A stretch of DNA of 52,529 bases, taken from the NCBI RefSeq assembly GCF_001187535.1, contig NZ_LFIO01001737.1, positions 1 through 52,529 on the forward strand, read 5' to 3'. A program made the translations under genes and the position numbers. This stretch comes from Rhizobium ecuadorense (GTDB lineage: Bacteria > Pseudomonadota > Alphaproteobacteria > Rhizobiales > Rhizobiaceae). Positions 33,352 through 42,937 of the stretch are shown here, piece by piece (the first letter of the stretch is position 1; each line of letters starts with the position of its first letter). The notes below the pieces were generated by a model. The model saw only the letters and a program-made list of their open reading frames with translations, made no database searches and was not told where the DNA came from.

Positions 33352-33370
33352 ATTTAGAATTATTCTAAAT
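33352..33370. promoter_or_regulatory. Irr-type iron control element (ICE) upstream of mbfA
   Basis: ATTTAGAAT, one T, ATTCTAAAT is a perfect 19-base palindrome containing TTTAGAA and TTCTAAA, the pattern of Irr-binding ICE motifs in rhizobia and Agrobacterium. Its place just before the mbfA start fits repression by Irr at low iron. Binding is inferred from motif and gene identity. Confidence 0.85.
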
Positions 33371-33522
33371 CTAAAGAAGGAGGCGATAACGGTCAAGGGC
33401 GCGGGAAGTGATTGAAGCGCCTGGGCTGACAGAATGCCGCAAGCGGGCACCGATGACTTTGGCTCGCTGTGTTAAACACCTATATGACAGAGCGCCGCAT
33501 CACGCGGCGCCGGGGTTTTGCA

Positions 33523-33990
33523 ATGGACAATGAAATTCAGGGTCGCCCTGCCCATATCGCGGCGATCCGCGAAAGGGCGGAGACAGAGATGCGGGAGATG
33601 GGCGTCGACGACGCCTTTATCGGCAGGCTGGTCGAGACCTTCTACACCAGAGTGCTTGCGGATCCCGATCTCGGCCCGGTGTTCGACGCCAGGCTTTCCG
33701 GCCGCTGGCCGGCGCATATGGAGAAGATGAAGAGCTTCTGGTCGGCGGTCGCCTTCCGCAGCGGCGCCTATGGCGGCAAGCCGGTGCAGGCGCATGCAGG
33801 TGTCCAGAACCTGAGGCCGGATCTCTTTCCGAAGTGGCTGTCGCTGTTTGCCGCAACACTCGACGATATCGCGCCAACGCCGGAGGCAAAGACCTGGTTC
33901 ATGGCGACGGCCGAGCGGATCGCCAAAAGCCTGACGCTGTCGCTGTTCTACAATCCCGCCCTCGACGACCCGACAAGAAAGACGGGCTGA
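33523..33990 (+). CDS. Group III truncated haemoglobin
   Basis: About 155 residues from the ATG at 33523 (MDNEIQGRPAH); ATGs upstream at 33484 and 33469 are possible but less likely. The sequence shows IGRLVETFYTRVLADPDLGPVFDARL (helices B-E), HMEKMKSFWSAVAF with distal pocket residues, and the proximal histidine region VQAHAGVQNLRPDLFPKWLSLF, ending ERIAKSLTLSLF. This matches group III (P-type) truncated globins, which bind oxygen or nitric oxide. It diverges from mbfA. The ribosome site is weak. Confidence 0.9.
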   Translation: MDNEIQGRPAHIAAIRERAETEMREMGVDDAFIGRLVETFYTRVLADPDLGPVFDARLSGRWPAHMEKMKSFWSAVAFRSGAYGGKPVQAHAGVQNLRPDLFPKWLSLFAATLDDIAPTPEAKTWFMATAERIAKSLTLSLFYNPALDDPTRKTG

Positions 33991-33994
33991 TCCC

Positions 33995-34888
33995 TTACTG
34001 CTTTGCGGAAAAGGTGGCGCCGGCGCTTGCGGCGACGACCAGAGCCGTTCCGGCCATCTGCAGAAGGGTCATTGGCTGCGTCAGAATGGCAAAGCCAGCA
34101 AGAGCCGCAATGGCCGGCTCGAGGCTCATCAGGATGCCGAAGGAAGTTGTCGGCATGCGCCGCAGGGCAATCAGCTCCAGGGTGTACGGTAGCAGCGGCA
34201 CGAGAACGGCGAGGCCCGCCATTTCGATCAGGCCGTAGCTGTCGAGCGCCGGCGCGGCGCCGGCGAAGCCGAAAGGTGTCGCGACGACAGCGGCAACCAT
34301 CAGCGACATGGAAAGCCCTTCCAGCCCCTTGAAGCTTGCGCCGATCTTCTTGGTGAGCACGATATAGATCGCCCAACCGGTTCCCGCGCCGCAGGCGAAG
34401 AGAATGCCCGGTATATTCCCAACCCAGCCTTCACCATCATGGGCAAGAGCCAGAACGCCGAGCGCGGCAATCAACGGCCAGACCAGACGCCGGCTGAGGC
34501 CGTAGCCGATGGTCGCGACCGAAAGCGGGCCGAGAAAATCGATCGCCACGGCGAGACCGAGGGGGATGCGCTCGATCGCCGCGAAGAAACTCATGGTCAT
34601 CAGCGCCGTCGTCATGCCGAGAACCAGAGCGCTGATCCATTGCTCTTTGCTATAGCTGAATATGCGCGGACGGACGGCGACGGCCAGGATGAGGGCGGCA
34701 AAGGCAAGGCGCAGCCAGCTGGCGCCGGCTGGCCCATAGGTGGCGATGGCGGAGGAGGAAAGTGCGGCGCCGAACTGGATTGAGGACATGGACAGCAGGC
34801 ACATCAGCCCGCCGGCCGCCAGGCCGCCGGATGTTGCAGGTCCTTCGATTGCCAGCACGCCGGCACTGTCGTTGGTTCTGTCTTCCAT
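33995..34888 (-). CDS. EamA/RhtA-type DMT-family exporter
   Basis: The 297-residue protein has about ten membrane helices in two EamA repeats. The RhtA-like blocks include SIQFGAALSSSAIATYGPAGASWLRL, the following FFAAIERIPLGLAVAIDFLGPL and, in the second half, LPYTLELIALRRMPTTSFGI then LMSLEPAIAALAGF. RhtA-type proteins export threonine or homoserine and related compounds; the substrate here is not known. GGAGG five bases before the ATG at 34888 settles the start; the frame opens at 34945. The gene ends four bases after the convergent haemoglobin gene. Confidence 0.9.
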   Translation of the reverse strand: MEDRTNDSAGVLAIEGPATSGGLAAGGLMCLLSMSSIQFGAALSSSAIATYGPAGASWLRLAFAALILAVAVRPRIFSYSKEQWISALVLGMTTALMTMSFFAAIERIPLGLAVAIDFLGPLSVATIGYGLSRRLVWPLIAALGVLALAHDGEGWVGNIPGILFACGAGTGWAIYIVLTKKIGASFKGLEGLSMSLMVAAVVATPFGFAGAAPALDSYGLIEMAGLAVLVPLLPYTLELIALRRMPTTSFGILMSLEPAIAALAGFAILTQPMTLLQMAGTALVVAASAGATFSAKQ

Positions 34889-34978
34889 GTCCGCCTCCGA
34901 TTGCGGGCTCTTCATACGAAGGTCATTTGCAACCGACAAATTCAAACTTCTGATCCAGGCAGCAAAAGGCCTGATGCA

Positions 34979-35530
34979 TCAGAGGCGGCCTGCGAGGATC
35001 ACCTCTTCAGCCTCTTCGAAGCTCATGTCGAAGACCTTCTTGCCGATCTCGAAGCTGAAGCCATTGCGGGCGAAGGCGGAGAGTTCCTTGGCCTTCCGCT
35101 TGTCGTCAAGCTCGACCCGGCGGAACGGGCCGAAGGCGCGCTTGCGGGCGAATATCGCCGCAGCATAGAGATCATCCGCCGCCTCGAGTGCCGCCTCGAC
35201 CTTGTCGCCGGAGACACCCTTGGCGGTCAGTTTCTGGGCGATCGCACGCTTCGATTTGCCGCCGCGCACGGCAGAGCGCGTGCTGATCTCGGCATAGGCG
35301 CCATCATCGAGCACCTTGTTGTCATAGGCAAATTTGACGGCGAAATCGGCAACCGCCTTGAGCTGGCCCGCGCCGATATCCTCGAACTTCTCCTTGGCCT
35401 TGCGGGTGATGGCGTCAAAGAGCTGCTTTTCCGTCATCATCCGCCGCTCCAGGCGGTAGATGGCGGAGTTGCGCGCCCAGCTCAGCATGCGGGGTGTCGG
35501 GATATCGGACGGAACGGTCTCGTCGGTCAT
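34979..35530 (-). CDS. recX: RecX-type regulator of RecA
   Basis: The product has 183 residues from the ATG at 35530; a TTG at 35539 is an alternative. RecX modulates RecA filaments. The family's three-helix repeats are visible: MLSWARNSAIYRLERRMMTE at the N-terminus, LDDGAYAEISTRSAVRGGKSKRAIAQKL in the middle and KVEAALEAADDLYAAAIFARKRAFGPF further on. The gene begins close behind the amidohydrolase gene on the same strand with no ribosome site visible, so the two are probably translated in coupled fashion. No recA gene is nearby. Confidence 0.88.
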   Translation of the reverse strand: MTDETVPSDIPTPRMLSWARNSAIYRLERRMMTEKQLFDAITRKAKEKFEDIGAGQLKAVADFAVKFAYDNKVLDDGAYAEISTRSAVRGGKSKRAIAQKLTAKGVSGDKVEAALEAADDLYAAAIFARKRAFGPFRRVELDDKRKAKELSAFARNGFSFEIGKKVFDMSFEEAEEVILAGRL

Positions 35531-35539
35531 ATCAAGCAA

Positions 35540-36565
35540 TCAGGCTTCCAGACCTTTGAGCACATTGGCAACGTTGAGGCCGATTTCCGGCACGCCGTAG
35601 CCGCCCTCCATGCAGACGAGCACCGGCAGGCCGGCAGAAGCGATCATCGCCCCCATGCGGGTGAAATCGTCGGAGGTGAGGCTGAAGAAGGAGATCGGAT
35701 CGCGCTCGAAAGTATCGACGCCGAGCGCCACGACGATCGCCTCGGCGCCGAAGGCCTTGATACGGGCAAGCGCATCGGCAAGGGCCGAAGACCAGATCTC
35801 CCAGGGTGTGCCCGGCGGCATCGGATAATTGCGGTTGGCGCCCACCCCCGCCCCCTCGCCTTCCTCGTCGGCATGGCCGAGGAAATAGGGAAAGGCCTGC
35901 ATGGGATCGCCGTGCAGCGAGGCGGTGAAGACATCGCCTCTGTGATAGAAGAGATCCTGGGTGCCGTTGCCATGGTGGAAATCGACATCGAGCACGGCGA
36001 CCTTTTTCGCACCGCGATCGAGCAGCCGCTGCGCCGCCACACCCGAATTGTTGATGAAGCAATAACCGCCGAAAAGATCGATGCCGGCATGGTGGCCGGG
36101 CGGGCGGCAGAGCGCGAAGGCGAAACGATTGCCCTCTCCCAGCCAGTCGGCGCCCGTCACCGCGCAGCGCATCGAGGCGATCGCCGCCTCATAGGAGCCT
36201 TTGGTGATCGAGGTGTCGGCGGCATTGGCATAATGGCCGATCGCGCCGACGATATTGTCGGGTACGCGCTGGCTGGTGCGGCGCACCGGGAAGGAATTGG
36301 CGATCGCCTCACCGTCGAACCCGGCCGCCACCCAGCGGTCCCAGACCGTGGCGAGAAAATCGAGATAGGCGGGATCATGCACCTTTCCAGCCGTTTCCAG
36401 CCCGTGCGCATCGGGCGCGACGACATCGGCAAAGCCCGCCACCTTGACCGCCGCCAGGATCCATTCGGCCCGGAACGGCGCCTCGAAGGGGGTCACCAGC
36501 TGGCCGGCATGGAGCTCGGTCTTCGCATCGCGCAGCTTGTGGTCTTCGGAATAGATGACACGCAT
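35540..36565 (-). CDS. Acetylpolyamine amidohydrolase (histone deacetylase family)
   Basis: This 341-residue zinc enzyme removes acetyl groups from polyamines. Length and residue numbers agree with what I recall of the Mycoplana enzyme: His158 and His159 in CRPPGHHAG, zinc ligands Asp195 and His197 in LDVDFHHGNGTQ, Asp284 in ALGVDTFERDP and Tyr323 in MEGGYGVPE. N-terminal SEDHKLRDAKTEL and HDPAYLDFL also fit. The start at 36565 follows GGCAGGATCTGAA; the frame opens at 36619. It is followed by recX with a near overlap. It is close in sequence to class II deacetylases, but the context gives no histone-like target. Confidence 0.93.
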   Translation of the reverse strand: MRVIYSEDHKLRDAKTELHAGQLVTPFEAPFRAEWILAAVKVAGFADVVAPDAHGLETAGKVHDPAYLDFLATVWDRWVAAGFDGEAIANSFPVRRTSQRVPDNIVGAIGHYANAADTSITKGSYEAAIASMRCAVTGADWLGEGNRFAFALCRPPGHHAGIDLFGGYCFINNSGVAAQRLLDRGAKKVAVLDVDFHHGNGTQDLFYHRGDVFTASLHGDPMQAFPYFLGHADEEGEGAGVGANRNYPMPPGTPWEIWSSALADALARIKAFGAEAIVVALGVDTFERDPISFFSLTSDDFTRMGAMIASAGLPVLVCMEGGYGVPEIGLNVANVLKGLEA

Positions 36566-36699
36566 TTCAGATCCTGCCTTTGATTGAAGGTCGAGATTTA
36601 CACGGGGTTGCCGCGACAAAAAAGCGGCGCGGCGACCTCTTGATCATCCAGAGCAACAACGCCACCTTCGCCGCTGTCTTGAGAACGAGGAATTTCCGC

Positions 36700-37311
36700 A
36701 TGAAAGTGCTGATGGTCGATGTCGACGGCGTGCTCATTCATGGCCGGCCGACCGACGGCCTGCCGCATTTCACTTTTCTCGATCGCGATCTCGGGCTGCG
36801 ACCCGCGCTGCTGCAGCAGGAATTCTTCCAGACCTGCTGGGGAGATATCATTGTCGGCCGCGCGGCGTTGGAGCCCAGCCTTGCCGAAGTGCTGGCAAAG
36901 ATCGCGCCCCATCTCAGCGCCGCAACGCTGATCGACTATTGGTTCGAAAACGATTCCCGCCTTGATCTCGCTCTGCTGGAAGAACTCGCCGCCCTCAGGC
37001 AAACCGGTGTCACGCTGTTCCTGGCGACCAACCAGGAGCATCGGCGGGCGCGCTACCTGATGGAACAGGCCGGCCTTGGCGCCCATTTCGACGACATCCT
37101 CTATTCCGCGGCACTCGGACACAGCAAACCGTCGCCCGACTTTTTCCGGCTGGCGACCGAGCGGGCCGGCGCCCTGCCCGGCGAGATCGCCTTCATCGAC
37201 GATATGGCGGTGAATGTCGAAGCGGCGCGGCAATTCGGCTGGCATGCGGCGCAATGGACGGCGGGCGCCAGGCTGCGCGAGACGCTTTCCGCCTTCAGCC
37301 TTCCAAGATGA
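36700..37311 (+). CDS. HAD-family hydrolase (IA-type, PGP-like)
   Basis: The 203-residue protein has HAD motif I as VDVDGVL (Asp7, Asp9), a helical cap, motif II in LFLATNQEH, motif III lysine in GHSKPSPDFF and motif IV as FIDDMAVNVEAA. The motif order and IDDM-type ending place it in HAD subfamily IA, mainly phosphatases and dehalogenases. GAGGA nine bases before the ATG at 36700 supports the start; the frame opens at 36580. It is divergent from the polyamine amidohydrolase. The substrate is unknown. Confidence 0.9.
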   Translation: MKVLMVDVDGVLIHGRPTDGLPHFTFLDRDLGLRPALLQQEFFQTCWGDIIVGRAALEPSLAEVLAKIAPHLSAATLIDYWFENDSRLDLALLEELAALRQTGVTLFLATNQEHRRARYLMEQAGLGAHFDDILYSAALGHSKPSPDFFRLATERAGALPGEIAFIDDMAVNVEAARQFGWHAAQWTAGARLRETLSAFSLPR

Positions 37312-37326
37312 GCGGAGCCGGCGCAA

Positions 37327-37845
37327 TCAGGCGAGCCGCTTGTAAAACAGGGTGGTGTCGCAGAAGCCGCCTTGCGGCCACAGCGCATAATCGGGGATGA
37401 CGCCGACGCGCTGCCAGCCCAGACGGGGATAGATCGCCTCGGCATCGCTGCCGGTTGCGGTATCGAGCACCAGCAGGGTCTTGCCACGCCTTGCCGCCTC
37501 GTGCTCGGCGGCCTGCATCAGCCGCCGGGCGAGGCCACGCCCGCGGGCGGAGCGATGCACTAAGAGCTTCTTCAGATCGCCGCGATGCGGCTGGTTCGGC
37601 ATCTGCGCGGCCCCCACCTGCACCGTGCCGACAATCTGACCCTCCAGTTCGGCGACCAGCAGCAGATTGCCGCCCGCAGCAACGGCATCGGCGACATCGC
37701 GCCAGTAGAGTTCGGCCTCGTCAGGCCCATAGGGCTGCATGAAGCCGACGGAGGCGCCGCCGGCAACACAATCAACAAGCACCCGCGCAAGCGCCGGAAT
37801 GGCGGCGCGCGCCTCATCGGCGGAAAGGATACGAATATCGGGCAT
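37327..37845 (-). CDS. GNAT-family N-acetyltransferase
   Basis: The 172-residue protein has the acetyl-CoA loop RSARGRGLARRLM (Q/R-x-x-G-x-G/A type) preceded by LKKLLVH, and the C-terminal YPRLGWQRVGVIPDYAL motif. AGGAGAAGACC directly before the ATG at 37845 settles the start. It follows the cupin-type regulator gene by 23 bases on the same strand, so the regulator may control it. The substrate is unknown. Confidence 0.92.
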   Translation of the reverse strand: MPDIRILSADEARAAIPALARVLVDCVAGGASVGFMQPYGPDEAELYWRDVADAVAAGGNLLLVAELEGQIVGTVQVGAAQMPNQPHRGDLKKLLVHRSARGRGLARRLMQAAEHEAARRGKTLLVLDTATGSDAEAIYPRLGWQRVGVIPDYALWPQGGFCDTTLFYKRLA

Positions 37846-37868
37846 GGTCTTCTCCTGAACTGAAGCTG

Positions 37869-38450
37869 TTAGCGGCCGCCGCGATCGAGCACGACGCAAT
37901 AGCGCGCCGGCGCGTTGCCGGGATTGTGGAAGACATGGCCTTCGCCGACCGGCATGAAGAGGCAATCGCCGGGGCGCAGCCGGTAGACCGCCTCGCCCGC
38001 CGTCATCTCCAGCTCGCCGTCGAACAGCCAGATATGCTGCGTCATGCCATGTGATGCCGCATGCGGGGGAAAGCTGACGCGGGCGCCAGGGGGAAATTCG
38101 ACCTCGACGATATCGACGTCGGAAGCCGTACCGGGCGCCGAGACCGAACGCCTGAGATAACCGGTCTCCGGATCGCGCCAGACCTGCTGCTCCTGACGGC
38201 GGGCCAGCGGCGAGGCCTGCTCCCCCTCCTCCGCGAAGAAGGCCGACAGCGACAGGCCGAGCGCAGCACAGATCCGTGCCAGCAGCGAGGCGGTGGGGCT
38301 CGCCTCCGCCCGTTCGATACGCGAGATCATCGCCCGGCTGACCCCGGAGGCGGTGGCGAGATCGTCGAGGGTCAATCCTTTGTCCAGCCGCAGCGTGCGG
38401 ATACGGATGCCGATTGCCAGTTCGAGTTCCTGTTCCATCGTCCGATCCAT
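37869..38450 (-). CDS. XRE-family regulator with C-terminal cupin domain
   Basis: About 193 residues from the ATG at 38450; ATGs at 38438 and 38474 are alternatives. The N-terminal helix-turn-helix (RIRTLRLDKGLTLDDLATAS, then SRAMISRIERAEASPTASLL) is of the XRE/SinR type. The C-terminal cupin barrel (VEFPPGARVSFPP, YRLRPGDCLFMPVGEGHVFHN) should bind a small ligand. This arrangement is common in PuuR/SutR-like regulators. It precedes a GNAT gene on the same strand and diverges from tenA; either could be its target. Confidence 0.9.
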   Translation of the reverse strand: MDRTMEQELELAIGIRIRTLRLDKGLTLDDLATASGVSRAMISRIERAEASPTASLLARICAALGLSLSAFFAEEGEQASPLARRQEQQVWRDPETGYLRRSVSAPGTASDVDIVEVEFPPGARVSFPPHAASHGMTQHIWLFDGELEMTAGEAVYRLRPGDCLFMPVGEGHVFHNPGNAPARYCVVLDRGGR

Positions 38451-38577
38451 GATTCTACTATAAGAGAAATACATTATCTGATGATGGAATCAACTCTCTT
38501 CAGGCGGTCGGCGCTCGATCTTGCTTTCGCCTCGGCGTCGCCGATATATGGCAGCGCAATTCAGATGGGAGAGAGTG

Positions 38578-39276
38578 ATGGACGCCGGCACGCAGAGCAC
38601 GGAACTGACGGAAAGCTTCACCGCCGCCGCCTGGGAGAGGATCGCGCCCATCATGGCCGAGATCGAGGTGCTGCCGTTGCTCACGCGTCTTTCGGACGGC
38701 ACGCTGCCGCCTGAGGTTTTCCGGCACTACATTCTGCAGGATGCGCTTTACCTCAAACATTATGCGCGATGCCTGGCGATCGTCGCGGCCAAGGCGCCCG
38801 ACAATGCGCAGGTGCTGCGCTTCCTCGGTTCGGCGCAGAAGGCGATCACCGTCGAGCAGGGCCTGCATGCCGGCTTCCTCACCCAGTTCGGCATCACTTC
38901 CGAAGATGTGACAGCGGCCGAACCCTCGCCTGCCTGCTTTGCCTATACGAATTTTCTGCTCGCCACGGCCTATCACCGCTCCTACGCCGTGGCGCTTTCT
39001 TCAATCCTGCCCTGCTTCTGGATCTATTGGCATGTCGGCGAGGCGATCAAGAGCCGGCCGGCAATCGAGGACAATGCCTTCCAGGCCTGGATCAATACCT
39101 ATGGCGATCCGCAATTTGCCGCCGGCGCCCGCGAAGTGATCGCGCTGACCGATATCGCCGCCCGGGCCGCATCGCCGGTGGAGCGCGCCGAGATGATGGA
39201 TGTCTTCGTGCGCGCCTCGCAATATGAATGGATGTTCTGGGATTCGGCCTGGCGGCTGGAGACGTGGCCGGTCTGA
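38578..39276 (+). CDS. tenA: TenA-family aminopyrimidine aminohydrolase / thiaminase II
   Basis: This 232-residue all-helical protein belongs to the TenA family, which salvages the pyrimidine part of degraded thiamine. Conserved blocks seen are FRHYILQDALYLKHYAR with the substrate-binding Asp, HRSYAVALSSILPCFWIYWH with the catalytic Cys in PCFWIY, and the C-terminal QYEWMFWDSAW. GGGAGAGAGTG lies directly before the ATG at 38578. It stands alone and divergent from the XRE-cupin gene. I do not see a TPP riboswitch in the 130 bases upstream. Confidence 0.92.
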   Translation: MDAGTQSTELTESFTAAAWERIAPIMAEIEVLPLLTRLSDGTLPPEVFRHYILQDALYLKHYARCLAIVAAKAPDNAQVLRFLGSAQKAITVEQGLHAGFLTQFGITSEDVTAAEPSPACFAYTNFLLATAYHRSYAVALSSILPCFWIYWHVGEAIKSRPAIEDNAFQAWINTYGDPQFAAGAREVIALTDIAARAASPVERAEMMDVFVRASQYEWMFWDSAWRLETWPV

Positions 39277-39353
39277 GACGCGCCCGACCGGCTGGCAAAA
39301 TAGCGTAAACAGCGGGATAATTACCGCTTTGCGGCAGGGGGCGGCGCTGCTAT

Positions 39354-41186
<1,833 letters not shown>

Positions 41187-41203
41187 CGCTCCTCAACGGC
41201 ATT

Positions 41204-41228
41204 TGATGCGCATACAGTGTGCGCATCA
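41204..41228. promoter_or_regulatory. 25-base inverted repeat, probable CcdA operator
   Basis: TGATGCGCA and TGCGCATCA are perfect nine-base arms around TACAGTG, which itself is nearly symmetrical. The site lies 16 bases before the ccdA start and 17 after the lepA stop. Antitoxins of this class usually bind such palindromes and repress their own operon. It lacks a T-run, so it is a weaker terminator candidate. Confidence 0.7.
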
Positions 41229-41244
41229 GACCAAGTAGATCGTC

Positions 41245-41475
41245 ATGGCGCAGCAGCCAAGAAAAGCAGCGAACCTCTCTCTCGATGAGAGCCTCGTGTC
41301 GCAGGCGCGCGACCTCAAGATCAACATATCCAGGGCGGCGGAAGATGGAATCGCCAAAGCCATAAAGGCGGAACGCGAGCGGCTGTGGCGTATCGAGAAT
41401 GCCGAGGCAATCGCTGCTTCCAATGCCTATGTCGAAAAGCATGGCCTGCCGTTCGCCAAATACCGTCAGTTTTAA
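41245..41475 (+). CDS. ccdA: CcdA-type antitoxin
   Basis: The 76-residue protein has a ribbon-helix-helix N-terminus (AANLSLDESLVSQARDLKIN, then ISRAAEDGIAKAI) that would bind the operator upstream, and the CcdA tail that wraps the toxin (RLWRIENAEAIAASNAYVEK, ending HGLPFAKYRQF). Its TAA overlaps the ccdB ATG by one base, so translation is coupled. The antitoxin looks intact although the toxin gene is frameshifted. A plain ribosome site is not visible. Confidence 0.93.
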   Translation: MAQQPRKAANLSLDESLVSQARDLKINISRAAEDGIAKAIKAERERLWRIENAEAIAASNAYVEKHGLPFAKYRQF

Positions 41476-41775
41476 TGGCACGCTTCCACGTCTATCGCTT
41501 GAAAAGCGGGAATATCCTGGCCATCGATCTTCAAGCCAATCTGCTTGACGATCTGCCGTCGCGCGTCATGGTTCCGTTGCATCCAGTTCAGGAACTGAGT
41601 TGGTCCATCTCGCGACTGAACCCGCGCTTCTCAATCGAGGGGGAAGCCTATGTCATGGCGACTCAGCGCATGGCATCGATCCCGACTACGGAACTCGGAG
41701 GCGCCATCGCGGACGTTACCGCCGACAGCGACCGCATCGTGGCTGCCGTCGATTTTTCTCTTCCAGGATTTCTGA
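41475..41775 (+). pseudogene. ccdB: CcdB-type gyrase-inhibitor toxin, frameshifted near its end
   Basis: The first 93 residues follow CcdB closely (ARFHVYRLKSGNILAIDLQA, then VMVPLHPVQEL and TQRMASIPTTELGGAIADV). The codons then pass a run of five T at 41753-41757. With four T the frame would end VDFLFQDF and stop at TGA 41773-41775, giving 99 residues, the normal CcdB size. As written, the frame reads SLPGFLKST and runs on to 42377 (300 residues), antisense to the next gene. The last residues of CcdB are required for killing in the F-plasmid protein, so toxicity is probably lost. Confidence 0.85.
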
Positions 41776-41811
41776 AATCAACGCTGCGCGCTTTTCCGCA
41801 TCATGCTCTAG
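41776..41811. repeat. Degenerate half of the AGCATGATG-type palindrome
   Basis: Immediately after the original ccdB stop the sequence GCGCTTTTCCGCATCATGCTCTAG matches the right half of the repeat at 19391-19436 (arm CATCATGCT, middle CTTTTCC). The left arm is degraded. The stop codon of the following minus-strand gene lies in its last bases. Confidence 0.6.
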
Positions 41812-42389
41812 CTGTCGGTCGCCAAAGCCCTTCGCGGAGTCTCGGAAATCCGCCGGCAATGCAGAAGATATTCCGCAGAGCCATTGTCGTCGTTCCATGC
41901 ATCGGTTTCAGGAACTTCCCGCCATCCACTCAGGGCAGGATCGCGAACCATCCGGTTTTCGCCTGCGTCGACAAACGGCGCTGTCTGCATCTCGATTCCT
42001 TCAATGATCCAATCATGGATCATATCTGGCGCATCGTCGAATTGGCTGATCTGCTCGAAATAGAAGAACGGGTCGATCCCGATATAGACACGGCCTTCCA
42101 GCCATGTTCCGGGGCGCACGTCCTTGGGCGGCGGCACATTTTGAAATGCGGGTATTCCGAAATCCATAGCCCACCAATCTTCGGATATGTGCGTGACACG
42201 CCCGCGAGCCTGATAGAACGAGCCGCTCTCACGCCTCATGAAAACATCGCCGCGATGCTCACTAATCCTCAGCGCCGTTTCATTGTAGAATTCCAGGGCA
42301 AAGGCCGCCCGCTGTCCCTTTTGGAATTCGCCGTAGTTTCCATCCATGATGATCCAGGCGGAAATACCGACGGCTAGTTCATTCGACAT
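41808..42389 (-). CDS. Hypothetical protein of 193 residues
   Basis: I do not recognise a family. The protein from the ATG at 42389 begins MSNELAVGISAWIIMDGNYG and is rich in aromatic and acidic residues (EDWWAMDFGIPAF, then GIDPFFYFEQISQFDD), with no signal peptide or membrane helix. AAAAAGG lies directly before the ATG. Its stop (TAG, 41808-41810) falls in a palindromic repeat right behind ccdB, so its last few residues (RRALATDS) may be rearranged. The frameshifted ccdB frame runs antisense through almost all of it. Similar small acidic proteins often act as immunity factors, but nothing here proves that. Confidence 0.7.
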   Translation of the reverse strand: MSNELAVGISAWIIMDGNYGEFQKGQRAAFALEFYNETALRISEHRGDVFMRRESGSFYQARGRVTHISEDWWAMDFGIPAFQNVPPPKDVRPGTWLEGRVYIGIDPFFYFEQISQFDDAPDMIHDWIIEGIEMQTAPFVDAGENRMVRDPALSGWREVPETDAWNDDNGSAEYLLHCRRISETPRRALATDS

Positions 42390-42411
42390 CCTTTTTATCC
42401 CCGGATTGGTT

Positions 42412-42864
42412 CTACGATTGCGCCATATACTCCTTGACCAACCCTTCATAGGCCGCCATCTCCGGCAGTGCGGCGTAGCTGTGCACCGCGCCGGTCTCGG
42501 CAAAGGCCAGCTTCTCGCTCGTCCATGTCTCGATGAACGGCGTGAACCAGCTGGGGTCATCGAGCATGGTGACGCGCAGATTGACGAACCAGTCCATGCC
42601 TTCCGGACGGGTGAACATCCAGCTCATGCAATGCGGGCAGAAATAATGTTTCGTCGTGCCGTGCAGGCCGCCGATGACCGGCTCGCCCTTCGTCACCTCG
42701 AAACCCTCGCTGGGGATGGCGGCGCTCAGCGAATAGGCGCTCGCGGTCATCCTCTGGCAGCCTGTGCAGTGACAGGCCATGGCTAGCAGCGGCGGCGCGC
42801 TGATCTTCAACCGCACCCGGCCGCAACGGCAGCCGCCTTCCATGGGTAGGTTCTGTGCTGTCAT
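42412..42864 (-). CDS. GFA-family zinc-binding protein
   Basis: The 150-residue protein has the glutathione-dependent formaldehyde-activating (GFA/CENP-V) fold, with zinc cysteines at Cys12 and Cys14 (GGCRCG), Cys31, Cys33 and Cys36 (ACHCTGCQRMT) and Cys76 and Cys79 (YFCPHCMSWMF). The family includes the enzyme that speeds S-hydroxymethylglutathione formation, but most members are uncharacterised. GGGGAGAGATATC before the ATG at 42864 supports the start. It lies on the same strand as the 193-residue protein and follows the acetyltransferase gene by 73 bases. Confidence 0.92.
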   Translation of the reverse strand: MTAQNLPMEGGCRCGRVRLKISAPPLLAMACHCTGCQRMTASAYSLSAAIPSEGFEVTKGEPVIGGLHGTTKHYFCPHCMSWMFTRPEGMDWFVNLRVTMLDDPSWFTPFIETWTSEKLAFAETGAVHSYAALPEMAAYEGLVKEYMAQS

Positions 42865-42937
42865 GATATCTCTCCCCTTGGCCACGTGATCTAGCGGAGC
42901 GGGCGCCATTGTCGAGGGAGGCGAGGCAGGCCGAATT

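Noticed and set aside
38450..38577. TPP riboswitch before tenA
   Set aside because: I looked for the conserved thi-box pairing in the 130-base spacer and did not find it.
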